This document shows, one piece after another, positions 1 through 9,379 of a DNA stretch of 10,174 bases. Both the position numbers and the translations under genes were made by a program. The stretch's first letter is position 1, and each line of letters starts with the position of its first letter. The stretch is from the NCBI GenBank assembly GCA_024404395.1, contig JAKSPZ010000016.1:1-10174 (forward strand), in the 5' to 3' direction. The DNA is from Clostridia bacterium (GTDB lineage: Bacteria > Bacillota > Clostridia > Christensenellales > Aristaeellaceae). Below the pieces are notes generated by a model. It was not told the origin of the DNA, searched no databases, and saw nothing but the letters and a program-made list of their open reading frames with translations.

Positions 1-256
1 CGCCGTTATCGGTGGCGGAACGCAGGAAAGAATACTGAGCCACGCGTTCCAGCTTCTCGCCCAGCGCATTGATCGCATCCAAGCCCTTCTTCAAAGAATC
101 GGCAGATGCACCAAGGGTGCCGGGAATAGACTGCAGTGAAGGCATTTCTGCCTTCACTGCTTCAAAAGCCTGCTCCCATACCCCATCGTTTTCAAAAATC
201 GGACTGAGATCCCAAGTGAATCGGGGATCCATTTCCGCATGGGTTTTGAGTGCCAT
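1..256 (-). CDS. pepF: Oligoendopeptidase F, N-terminal part (cut by window edge)
   Basis: The minus strand holds an open frame of 85 codons starting with ATG at 256-254 and running off the left edge with no stop. The start follows AAGGAG, which overlaps the TAA of the ligase gene upstream, 9 bases before the ATG. The translation begins MALKTHAEMDPRFTWDLSPI, and further on has a GTLG segment and a LERVAQYSFLRS segment. This pattern of a WDLSPIF motif near residue 16 followed by a helical region with repeated Leu and Lys is typical of the N-terminal domain of M3-family oligoendopeptidase F. These are cytoplasmic zinc peptidases of about 600 residues that cut short peptides. The HEXXH zinc site would lie outside the window, so catalytic competence cannot be judged. 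It is the last visible gene of the minus-strand run and is probably co-transcribed with the ligase 13 bases upstream. Confidence 0.85.
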   Translation of the reverse strand, partial: MALKTHAEMDPRFTWDLSPIFENDGVWEQAFEAVKAEMPSLQSIPGTLGASADSLKKGLDAINALGEKLERVAQYSFLRSATDNG

Positions 257-269
257 ATCAATTATCTCC

Positions 270-1589
270 TTACAGCTTACGGTTATCGATAACGCGCTTT
301 GCCTTACCCTCGGAACGGGTAATGGTCTTGGGCGCGACCAGCTTGACGGTGGTGCCGATGCCGACGACGCTACGGATCTGCTCGTAGATGTACTTGCGTA
401 CAGTCTCGATGCTTTCGGGCGCGGAAGCGGCAAAGCCTTCGGTCATTTCGACCTGAACTTCCATAGTGTCGGCAGAGTTGACACGATCGACGATAAGCTG
501 GTAGAAAGGTGCGACCTCGGGTACCCGGACCAGAATGCTCTCGATCTGGCTGGGGAACACATTGACGCCGCGGATGATCAGCATGTCATCGGTACGACCG
601 GTGATGCGGGTCATGCGGGTAGTGGTACGACCGCAGCCACAGGGCGTGGGATCCAGCGTGCAGATATCATGGGTACGATAGCGCATCATGGGCATACCCT
701 GCTTGGTGATGGTGGTGAAGACCAGTTCGCCGGACTGACCGTAGGGCAGCTGTTCGCCGGTGACGGGGTCGATGATCTCGGCATAGAGGTAATCCTCATT
801 GATGTGCATGCCCTGCTTCTCCAGGCACTCGAAGGAAGCGCCGGGGCCGCAGATCTCGGTCAGACCGTAGATGTCGCATGCGTCGATGCCAAGCAGCTCT
901 TCGATACGGACGCGCATCGCTTCGGTCCAGGGTTCTGCGCCGAAGCAGCCCGCACGGAGCTTGAGATCCTTCTTGGGATCGAGGCCCATATCGCGGATGG
1001 TCTCGCCGAGGAAGGTGGCGTAGGAAGGCGTGCAGCAGATCACGGTTACGCCCAGTTCACGCATCATCATGATCTGACGCTGGGTGTTGCCGCTGGACAT
1101 GGGAACGACCATGGCACCGATCTTATCAGCACCCTGATAAGCGCCGAAACCGCCGGTAAACAGACCCAGACCGTAGGCAACCTGCACGATATCCTCTGCG
1201 GTCGCGCCTGCACCGGTCAGGGTACGGGCCATCATTTCGCTCCACGCATCCACATCATCGCGGGTGTAACCGGAGATGATGGGATGGCCGGTGGTGCCGG
1301 AAGAACCTTGCACGCGGACGATCTCGCGCTTGGGAACCGCAAACAGTCCGTAGGGCCACTGGTCGCGAAGATCGGTCTTCTCCATGAAGGGCAGCTTGAC
1401 GATATCTTCGATGGTGCGGATGTCATCGGGGGTAACGCCCTTCGCCTTCATGCGCTCGCGGTACATGGGGACATTCTCGTACTCGTGGCGGACAGTGCGG
1501 ACCAGACGCTCGCCTTGCAGTGCGGCACGCTCATCGCGGCTCATGCACTCCATGACAGGATTGTAGATCAAATGCTTCCTGGTGCTCAT
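270..1589 (-). CDS. paaK: Phenylacetate-CoA ligase family protein (AMP-forming)
   Basis: This 439-residue ANL-superfamily adenylating enzyme has the usual length for phenylacetate-CoA ligase. The reaction is aryl acid + ATP + CoA to aryl-CoA + AMP + PPi, in the cytoplasm. Visible motifs are the P-loop SSGTTGHP (96-103), the YGLTE motif (241-245), the ribose-binding Asp of RTHD (308), the hinge GRTDDML (331-337), and a C-terminal EGKAKRV (427-433) carrying the catalytic lysine. The pattern RGVNVFPSQIE (340-350) is characteristic of the PaaK group rather than other acyl-CoA synthetases. ATG at 1589 follows GGAGAG and lies 12 bases after the rsfS stop, so it probably belongs to the same transcript. 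No paa degradation genes are nearby. In anaerobes such ligases often act on aryl acids from amino-acid fermentation, so the true substrate (phenylacetate, indoleacetate or another) is open. Confidence 0.9.
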   Translation of the reverse strand: MSTRKHLIYNPVMECMSRDERAALQGERLVRTVRHEYENVPMYRERMKAKGVTPDDIRTIEDIVKLPFMEKTDLRDQWPYGLFAVPKREIVRVQGSSGTTGHPIISGYTRDDVDAWSEMMARTLTGAGATAEDIVQVAYGLGLFTGGFGAYQGADKIGAMVVPMSSGNTQRQIMMMRELGVTVICCTPSYATFLGETIRDMGLDPKKDLKLRAGCFGAEPWTEAMRVRIEELLGIDACDIYGLTEICGPGASFECLEKQGMHINEDYLYAEIIDPVTGEQLPYGQSGELVFTTITKQGMPMMRYRTHDICTLDPTPCGCGRTTTRMTRITGRTDDMLIIRGVNVFPSQIESILVRVPEVAPFYQLIVDRVNSADTMEVQVEMTEGFAASAPESIETVRKYIYEQIRSVVGIGTTVKLVAPKTITRSEGKAKRVIDNRKL

Positions 1590-1601
1590 TGGTCTCTCTC
1601 C

Positions 1602-1970
1602 TTACTTTCTGTCTTCGATGGAAATGAACTCAACCTGATTGGTACCATCCTGCCAGAGGCGCTCGATGTTGTAATACTGGCGCTCTTCGGGATGGAAAAT
1701 GTGCACGATGACAGTTGCATAGTCCAGAACGATCCACTTGCTCTCGCGGGCACCTTCGGTGCGGCGGGGCATGACGTCGATCTCGGCCAGCTTGTCTTCC
1801 AGATCCTCCGCCAGCGAACGAACTGCCATGGCATTACGTCCGGAGCAGATGACAAAGTAATCGGCGATGCTGGTCAGATGTCCCACTTCGAGGATCTCAA
1901 TGTCCAGTGCGCCCTTATTGTTAAGAATCTCCGCCACACGGGCAGACAAAACCTTGCTGTCAAGTTCCAT
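1602..1970 (-). CDS. rsfS: Ribosome silencing factor RsfS
   Basis: This 122-residue protein of the RsfS/YbeB/Iojap family has the typical length. Family members bind uL14 on the large ribosomal subunit, block joining with the 30S subunit, and lower translation when nutrients are short. Recognisable segments are SIADYFVICSGRN (around residues 34-46), the KWIVLDYATVIVHIF stretch (78-92), and YYNIERLW (98-105), all hallmarks of the family. The ATG at 1970 is preceded by AAGGAGG, which abuts the TAA of nadD-yqeK 12 bases upstream. The position directly after nadD and yqeK matches Bacillus subtilis, where the gene is yqeL. It is therefore almost certainly co-transcribed with nadD-yqeK. Confidence 0.95.
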   Translation of the reverse strand: MELDSKVLSARVAEILNNKGALDIEILEVGHLTSIADYFVICSGRNAMAVRSLAEDLEDKLAEIDVMPRRTEGARESKWIVLDYATVIVHIFHPEERQYYNIERLWQDGTNQVEFISIEDRK

Positions 1971-1982
1971 ATACTAACCTCC

Positions 1983-3137
1983 TTAATTGGGGATCGATTC
2001 AAACATTTCCTTGGTTCGGGGATGGGCTTTACCGCCGTTGCGGATCACGTGCTCGGAGGACATTCTTGCCGCTTCCGCCGCAGCTTTGAAGATATCTTCC
2101 TCCGCCATCTTCCGCACCCGCTCCAGCCCTTCGAAGGGTTTGCGATTCGGCTCGATGTAATCCGCCAGAAAGATGAGCGTCTCCAGTGCCGTCATGTTTC
2201 CTTTGCCGCGGGTGTGATTGCGGATCGCAGACAGGATCTCACAATCGCGAACACCATACACGTCATGGGCGACCACACTGCCGGCGGGTCCGTGGAGTAC
2301 GGGTTCCATCTGCAGTTCAAGGGCATCGATGTCGGGAACGCGCTCGGTCACAAGGCGGATCATCTCGTCTTTATCCATAGACTTTGCACAGTCATGCAGC
2401 AGTCCCGCCAGTCTTGCCCGTGCGGGCGCGATGCCGTATCGGGGCGCCAGTCGTTCCGCCGTCTCCGCAACGCCCAGCGAATGGATGTATCTTCCGGGCT
2501 TGATGCTCTTCTTCAGCATCTCCAATACCTGTGTCTCCGTGAAGTCACACAGGTAGATGCCATGGTCGCGGATATACGACTCCACCGCTTCGGGCACCAT
2601 GCCGCTGATGCTTTCGCCTCTGCAGACCTTTTCACGGATCTCGGTGGAAGACAGTTCGGGCCCCATAATGCTTGTAAGCATGATCCTGGCACCATATGTT
2701 TCCGTCAGTCGATTCGCAGCCTGCTTGGCGGATTCCGCCGTGTAGCCGGGACGATCCACCGCAGCAAAAGTGCAGAGTGTGGCGACTTCCGAAAAGTTCC
2801 GCCACGTATCCAGCACTTCCAGCGTATCCGCGCCGATGATGTAGACCCATTCAGTCTTCGGATAACGCCTGTGCAGTTCGTTCAGTGTGTCCACTGTGTA
2901 GGTGGTGCCTTCACGTTCCACCTCAAGATCGCACGCCGTCAGCCCGCTTGCTTCGGCTGCGGCTTTGACCATATTGAGGCGGTCATACTTACTGACCTGA
3001 AGGGTCTTGTGGGGCGGATCCCCCGCGGGAAGCAGCAGGCAGTCGTCCAGATGAAGGGCGTCCCTGACCTCCAGCGCAACACGGATATGCCCCGAATGTA
3101 CCGGATTCAGGGTACCACCCATGATTCCGACAGTCAT
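1983..3137 (-). CDS. nadD-yqeK: Fused nicotinate-nucleotide adenylyltransferase (NadD) and YqeK-type HD hydrolase
   Basis: One continuous 384-residue frame joins two proteins that are separate neighbouring genes in B. subtilis. Residues 1 to about 197 are NadD, which makes deamido-NAD and PPi from nicotinate mononucleotide and ATP. It shows GGTLNPVHSGHI (7-18), GDPPHK (39-44), IGADTL (101-106) and the ELSSTEIR signature (161-168). Residues from about 199 to 384 are an HD domain of the YqeK family, whose characterised members hydrolyse diadenosine tetraphosphate symmetrically to ADP. Its metal-site motifs are RYIHSLGV (H219), LLHDCAK (H248, D249), LHG (H282), NHT (H308) and LADYIEP (D326). Both halves keep their key residues, so both should be active. 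No linker of note is visible. The start at 3137 is only 3 bases after the yqeI stop, with a weak GAGG inside the yqeI end, which suggests translational coupling. Confidence 0.95.
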   Translation of the reverse strand: MTVGIMGGTLNPVHSGHIRVALEVRDALHLDDCLLLPAGDPPHKTLQVSKYDRLNMVKAAAEASGLTACDLEVEREGTTYTVDTLNELHRRYPKTEWVYIIGADTLEVLDTWRNFSEVATLCTFAAVDRPGYTAESAKQAANRLTETYGARIMLTSIMGPELSSTEIREKVCRGESISGMVPEAVESYIRDHGIYLCDFTETQVLEMLKKSIKPGRYIHSLGVAETAERLAPRYGIAPARARLAGLLHDCAKSMDKDEMIRLVTERVPDIDALELQMEPVLHGPAGSVVAHDVYGVRDCEILSAIRNHTRGKGNMTALETLIFLADYIEPNRKPFEGLERVRKMAEEDIFKAAAEAARMSSEHVIRNGGKAHPRTKEMFESIPN

Positions 3138-3140
3138 ATC

Positions 3141-3434
3141 TTACAGATCCTCGAGCTTGATCTTGGAATTCTCGCGTGCCTGACGATAGATGGAGAAGCG
3201 GCAGCCGATGGTCTGAACGGGTTCAGCATGAACGCGCTCGCAGAGGACCTGGCAGGCTTCGCGGGTCGTGTAAGGCGCATTGCGCTGAACATTGACCTTG
3301 ATCAGCTCATGAGCCTCAAGGGCGTCCCAGCACTGCTTGACCAGATTGTCGGTCACACCGTCTTTTCCGATCTGCAGGATGGGCTGAAGCGTATTGCACA
3401 TAGAGCGCAGTGCAGCGCGCTGTTTCGTAGTCAT
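3141..3434 (-). CDS. yqeI: CRM-domain RNA-binding protein YqeI (YhbY family)
   Basis: This 97-residue protein matches the usual size of bacterial YhbY/YqeI. These are single CRS1-YhbY (CRM) domains that bind RNA and associate with the pre-50S ribosomal subunit. The N-terminal helix ends in the QIGKDG loop (21-26), equivalent to the GxxG-like loop of the domain. It is followed by LVKQCWDALEAHELIKVNV (31-49) and a terminal strand FSIYRQ (80-85). The start is ATG at 3434, with GGAGG at 3444-3448. A second ATG at 3439-3437 lies closer to that site but opens only a two-codon frame that ends across the real start. The gene sits between obg and nadD, 15 bases after obg and 3 before nadD-yqeK, so it is part of a ribosome-assembly and NAD operon. 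Confidence 0.95.
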   Translation of the reverse strand: MTTKQRAALRSMCNTLQPILQIGKDGVTDNLVKQCWDALEAHELIKVNVQRNAPYTTREACQVLCERVHAEPVQTIGCRFSIYRQARENSKIKLEDL

Positions 3435-3449
3435 ATCATTATTCCTCCG

Positions 3450-4733
<1,284 letters not shown>

Positions 4734-4736
4734 TCA

Positions 4737-5366
4737 TCACAAGTTGTTCTTTTGACATGTGCCGTCATTCAACGGGCAGCGCTCACACTCGGGCTTTCTG
4801 GCGGCGCAGCAGCGTCGACCGTGCCAGATGATGAGGTGATGCGCGAAAGACCATTTTTCGTGAGGCAGCACCTCTCGCAGCTGCTGCTCCACTTTTTCGG
4901 GCGTATTGGCATCTGCAAGCCCGATGCGGCGGGAAACGCGGAAGACATGGGTATCCACGGGGATCTGATCATCGCCAAATGCAGCCAACAGAACCACGCC
5001 GGCGGTCTTCTGCCCGACGCCGGGCAGGGACATCAGATCGGTTCGATTGTCGGGAACTTTACCGTCAAACTTCTCCACGAGCATTCGGCTGGCAGCGACG
5101 ATGTTTTTCGCCTTATTGCGATAAAGGCCGCACTCGCGGATCTTGGGTTCCAGTTCCTCGGGCGTCAGTTCCGCCATAGCAAAGGCATCGGGATAATCAC
5201 GGAAGAGCTTTTCCGTGACCATATTGACCCGCTTGTCGGTGCACTGCGCCGGAAGGATCGTTGCGATCAGCGTTTCATACGGATTGCTGAAATGCAGCTC
5301 CGCGTGCGCTTCGGGATACAGCGATTCCAGGCCTTCCAGTACACGCTCCACCCATTGAGAAGTCAT
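4737..5366 (-). CDS. nth: Endonuclease III (DNA glycosylase/AP lyase)
   Basis: This 209-residue protein is the usual length. It removes oxidised pyrimidines from DNA and nicks the abasic site during base-excision repair. The helix-hairpin-helix is LPGVGQKTAG (114-123), with catalytic Lys120. The catalytic Asp138 lies in VDTHVFRV. These positions coincide with E. coli numbering. The iron-sulfur loop near the C-terminus offers Cys187, Cys194, Cys197 and Cys204, a C-x6-C-x2-C-x6-C pattern, one residue longer in the last gap than the usual x5. The LSAQ motif that contacts DNA reads LPAQ (38-41). ATG at 5366 has GGAGG 7 bases upstream. A terminator hairpin ends 17 bases before the start codon, leaving no room for an ordinary promoter there, so expression may come from read-through of yajC or a promoter inside it. 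Confidence 0.95.
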   Translation of the reverse strand: MTSQWVERVLEGLESLYPEAHAELHFSNPYETLIATILPAQCTDKRVNMVTEKLFRDYPDAFAMAELTPEELEPKIRECGLYRNKAKNIVAASRMLVEKFDGKVPDNRTDLMSLPGVGQKTAGVVLLAAFGDDQIPVDTHVFRVSRRIGLADANTPEKVEQQLREVLPHEKWSFAHHLIIWHGRRCCAARKPECERCPLNDGTCQKNNL

Positions 5367-5383
5367 AGGAAACCTCCGCTATA

Positions 5384-5421
5384 ACAAAAGACGGCAGGAT
5401 CAAGCTCCGGCCGTCTTTTGT
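5384..5421 (-). terminator. Intrinsic terminator after yajC (potentially bidirectional)
   Basis: A perfect 12-base inverted repeat occupies 5384-5395 and 5410-5421 with a 14-base loop. Read on the minus strand, the GC-rich part of the stem (GACGGC paired with GCCGTC) is followed by TTTTGTTAT, a standard rho-independent layout, 9 bases after the yajC stop. Because the flanking runs are A4 on one side and T4 on the other, it could also stop transcripts from the plus strand, though no plus-strand gene is seen here. The short T run suggests incomplete termination. Confidence 0.8.
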
Positions 5422-5430
5422 GGGATAATG

Positions 5431-5793
5431 TCAGATTTCGGGCTCGACGTCGTTCTCCAGCGGTGCATCCTCAACGGAGCGCACTGCCCAACGGGCGATA
5501 ACCACAGTGTTCTGATCGGAGCCCAGCTTGATGGTCACGCGGTCTTCCTTGACGGAAGCGACAGTCGCGTAGATACCACCGATGGTGCAGATACGATCGC
5601 CGGGCTTGAGGGCGTTCAGCATCTTCTTGACGGCCTTTTCCTTCTTCTTCTGAGGACGGATCAGGAAGAAGTAGAATACAGCGATCATGACGACCATCAT
5701 GACGACCATTTCAATGATACCGCTGCTCTGTGCAGCACCTTCGGTTGCAGTCTGTGCGCCCCCCTCAGCAAGGGCAGTTCCCCAATTCAGCAT
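5431..5793 (-). CDS. yajC: Preprotein translocase subunit YajC
   Basis: This 120-residue single-span membrane protein of the YajC family is an accessory part of the SecDF-YajC complex that associates with SecYEG. A short N-terminal segment with Ala, Gly and Thr is followed by one transmembrane helix (about 25-45) that ends in the family signature YFFLIRPQKKKEK (41-53). A small soluble domain with KPGDRICTIGGIYATV (63-78) follows. The tail is acidic. ATG at 5793 is preceded by GAAAGGAAG about 8 bases away. The tgt-yajC neighbourhood is classic, but secD/secF do not follow here: a terminator and nth do. The gene has its own predicted promoter and terminator, so it is probably a single-gene transcript, possibly with read-through in from the pyrophosphatase. 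Confidence 0.95.
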   Translation of the reverse strand: MLNWGTALAEGGAQTATEGAAQSSGIIEMVVMMVVMIAVFYFFLIRPQKKKEKAVKKMLNALKPGDRICTIGGIYATVASVKEDRVTIKLGSDQNTVVIARWAVRSVEDAPLENDVEPEI

Positions 5794-5833
5794 GGATTAA
5801 TCTTCCTTTCAAGCATTTTTTGCTTCTTCGTTC

Positions 5834-5862
5834 ATTATACCTGAAATTGCAGTGTTTTACAA
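5834..5862 (-). promoter_or_regulatory. Predicted sigma-A promoter of yajC
   Basis: On the minus strand, TTGTAA (5862-5857) and a perfect TATAAT (5839-5834) are separated by exactly 17 bases, upstream of the yajC ribosome binding site and in the only sizeable gap of this gene run (5794-5907). The -35 box matches the consensus at 4 of 6 positions. The transcript would start near 5827, giving a leader of about 34 bases. The rest of the gap is AT-rich. I see no GC-rich terminator for the pyrophosphatase gene in it. Confidence 0.7.
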
Positions 5863-5907
5863 CTCTAACAGCGTAAACCTTTTTGATAAACTAAAAATTA
5901 ACTCGCA

Positions 5908-7520
5908 TCAGCCCCACAGCATGGACAGCATGGGCACGATCTGCTTCTTGCGGGACATCACGCCCGGCAGGAAGCAGGTGTTGTCACTGATCTCCGTGTT
6001 GAATGCCTGTTGAATGATCTCCGCATCACCGATGAACAACAGCTCCGTACCTTCGCGGAGAACGTCCGTCAGCATCAGGATGGTGAGATCGTAGCCGCGT
6101 TCTTTGGCAGTCTTTGTCATCAGTTCCAGGAACTCGTCACGGCGCTCAAGCTGCACAAGAGAGTCAAGACAGGTGATCTGACCGATGCCGAGAGAGTGAC
6201 CGGCAATGTGGAACTCCTTGAAATCGGAGAACAGCAGCTCATCCACCGGCTTCGGCGTACCCGATGCGGTGGAAAAGATAGCGGTGCCAAGCTCCTCGAG
6301 GGAAACGTTGGCAAGGCGCGCCATATATTCAGCCATGCTGATGTCCCTGGGCGTACAGGTGGGCGACTTGAACATGACCGTGTCGGAGATGATGGCAGAA
6401 GCAATCAGACCTGCCATGGCGGGCACGGGCATGATGCCCGTCTCGCGGTACATGCCGGCGATGATGGTCGCCGTGGAGCCGACAGGTTCCAACCTGAAGC
6501 GGATAGGAGCACCGGTCTCGATGTCCGCCAGTCTGTGATGGTCGATGATCTCCAGAAGATCCGCCTGTTCCAGACCCGGAACGGACTGGGCGCTCTCGTT
6601 GTGGTCCACCAGCACCACACGCTTCTTGTGGGGCTGCAGCAGATGGTATCTGGACAGCATGCCCACTACGCAGTCATTATCATCCAGCACGGGATAAGAG
6701 CGATAGCGGTTTTTGGAGACCACGGCACGAACATCATCCAGATAATCGTCCAGATGGAAAGCATTTGGCAATTCACGGGAGCAGACACGATCAATGGAGA
6801 TGGCGCGGGAGATCAGATGCAGGACCCTGACGGCATCAAAAGGCGTCGAGATGATGCAGGTCTCGCCCTCGGGCAGTTCTTCCGTCAGTTCAGCCTGACA
6901 GAGAATAACCGTCTTTACACCTGCCGTCACCGCTTCTTTCAGAAGCTCTATCTGCTGACCGCAGATCAGAATGGTATCGGGATTGTTGAAAGGCAGGATG
7001 CCGTGGGCTCTTGGCAATCCGAGCACCACTTCACCACTCACCTTTTCGGGAGCAGACTTGCTCTCACGAAGAATATTGCCTTCAAGGACAGACAACAGGT
7101 TGAACATCGGGATATCCAAAACACCGAGGCTGTCCTCGGACTGCATGTCATACATGGCGATACTGCTCATTGAAAGCAAGCCGTAGAGTTTTCCTTCCGC
7201 CGTTACCACGGGCAGGGCGGGGATCGAAGGATCCTTCTGAAGGACGTTCCAGGCACGATGCACCGTGACCGCGGGGCTCAGCATGGGCGGACGGTCGAAC
7301 TCAAGGTCTCTGACCTGCGTGCGAACGTTGTTGATGCGCTTGGGAGCTTCAAAGCCAAAGCGCTCCAGCACCATCTGCGTCTCGTCGCTTACGTGACCGA
7401 GGCGTGCGGGAACATAGTTGTTACCGTCGCCAAGCGCGTTTCTCAGTGCCGCATATGCCATCGCCGAAACAATGGAATCCGTGTCGGGATTGCGATGTCC
7501 AGTAATATAGATCGTTTCCA

Positions 7521-7521
<1 letters not shown>
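5908..7521 (-). CDS. ppaC: Manganese-dependent (family II) inorganic pyrophosphatase with regulatory CBS-DRTGG-CBS insert
   Basis: This is a 537-residue cytoplasmic enzyme, against about 310 for plain family II enzymes. It hydrolyses pyrophosphate to phosphate. The catalytic DHH part is split. GHRNPDTDS (8-16) lies before the insert, and DHN (306-308), DHH (327-329) and SDT (379-381) lie after it. The C-terminal DHHA2 domain ends in SRKKQ (523-527), which binds substrate. The insert has a CBS motif (about 75-130), a DRTGG-like domain (about 145-245, including ILICGQQIELLKEAVTAGV) and a second CBS motif (about 255-295). Family knowledge: such enzymes are inhibited by AMP or ADP through the CBS pair, and those with DRTGG are activated by diadenosine polyphosphates. 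The ATG shares one base with the tgt stop (TAATG), with GAGG 8 bases upstream, which points to coupled translation. The symbol is by family only. Confidence 0.94.
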
Positions 7522-9180
<1,659 letters not shown>

Positions 9181-9186
9181 TTTAAA

Positions 9187-9193
9187 CTCCCCC
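9187..9193 (-). promoter_or_regulatory. Ribosome binding site favouring the TTG start of the Ig-like gene
   Basis: GGGGGAG on the minus strand, separated by TTTAAA from TTG at 9180-9178. The alternative GTG at 9195 overlaps this element and has no properly spaced site of its own. Confidence 0.6.
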
Positions 9194-9219
9194 ACTCCAC
9201 AACAAACGTAGATAGTGTC

Positions 9220-9248
9220 ATTCTACTCTGTGTCCGGTGCAATATCAA
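9220..9248 (-). promoter_or_regulatory. Predicted sigma-A promoter of the Ig-like protein gene
   Basis: On the minus strand, TTGATA (9248-9243) and TAGAAT (9225-9220) each match the consensus at 5 of 6 positions and are exactly 17 bases apart. The transcript would start near 9213, giving a leader of about 33 bases to the TTG start. It faces away from the promoter of the plus-strand membrane protein. Confidence 0.75.
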
Positions 9249-9285
9249 GTTTTATCCTCATTTGGAATATTATGGTATCCATTTC

Positions 9286-9303
9286 GAAATATTTGAAATA
9301 TTT
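9286..9303. repeat. Tandem GAAATATTT repeat in the divergent promoter region
   Basis: Two perfect adjacent 9-base copies of GAAATATTT (9286-9294 and 9295-9303) lie in a very AT-rich stretch (about 9249-9324) between the two divergent -35 boxes, 37 bases from one and 21 from the other. It could act as an UP element or an operator, or simply be curved AT-rich DNA. Nothing in the window identifies a regulator. Confidence 0.45.
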
Positions 9304-9324
9304 TATTAATAATATCATTTCGTC

Positions 9325-9353
9325 TTTACGACGTTTATCAGAGATGCTATAAT
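9325..9353 (+). promoter_or_regulatory. Predicted sigma-A promoter of the membrane protein gene
   Basis: TTTACG (9325-9330) and a perfect TATAAT (9348-9353) are separated by 17 bases, and TGC directly before the -10 box makes it an extended -10 promoter. The start point would be near 9360, leaving about 20 bases of leader that include the ribosome binding site at 9370-9374. Confidence 0.75.
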
Positions 9354-9379
9354 GGTAGTAATTCAAAATGGAGGCTATT

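Noticed and set aside
5863..5907. Possible terminator of the pyrophosphatase gene
   Set aside because: The sequence is AT-rich with only a weak GTTTAC/GTAAAAC pairing and no GC-rich stem or following T run.
6010..7173. A 387-codon plus-strand open frame
   Set aside because: Antisense of the pyrophosphatase, whose DHH, CBS and DHHA2 motifs are clear on the minus strand.
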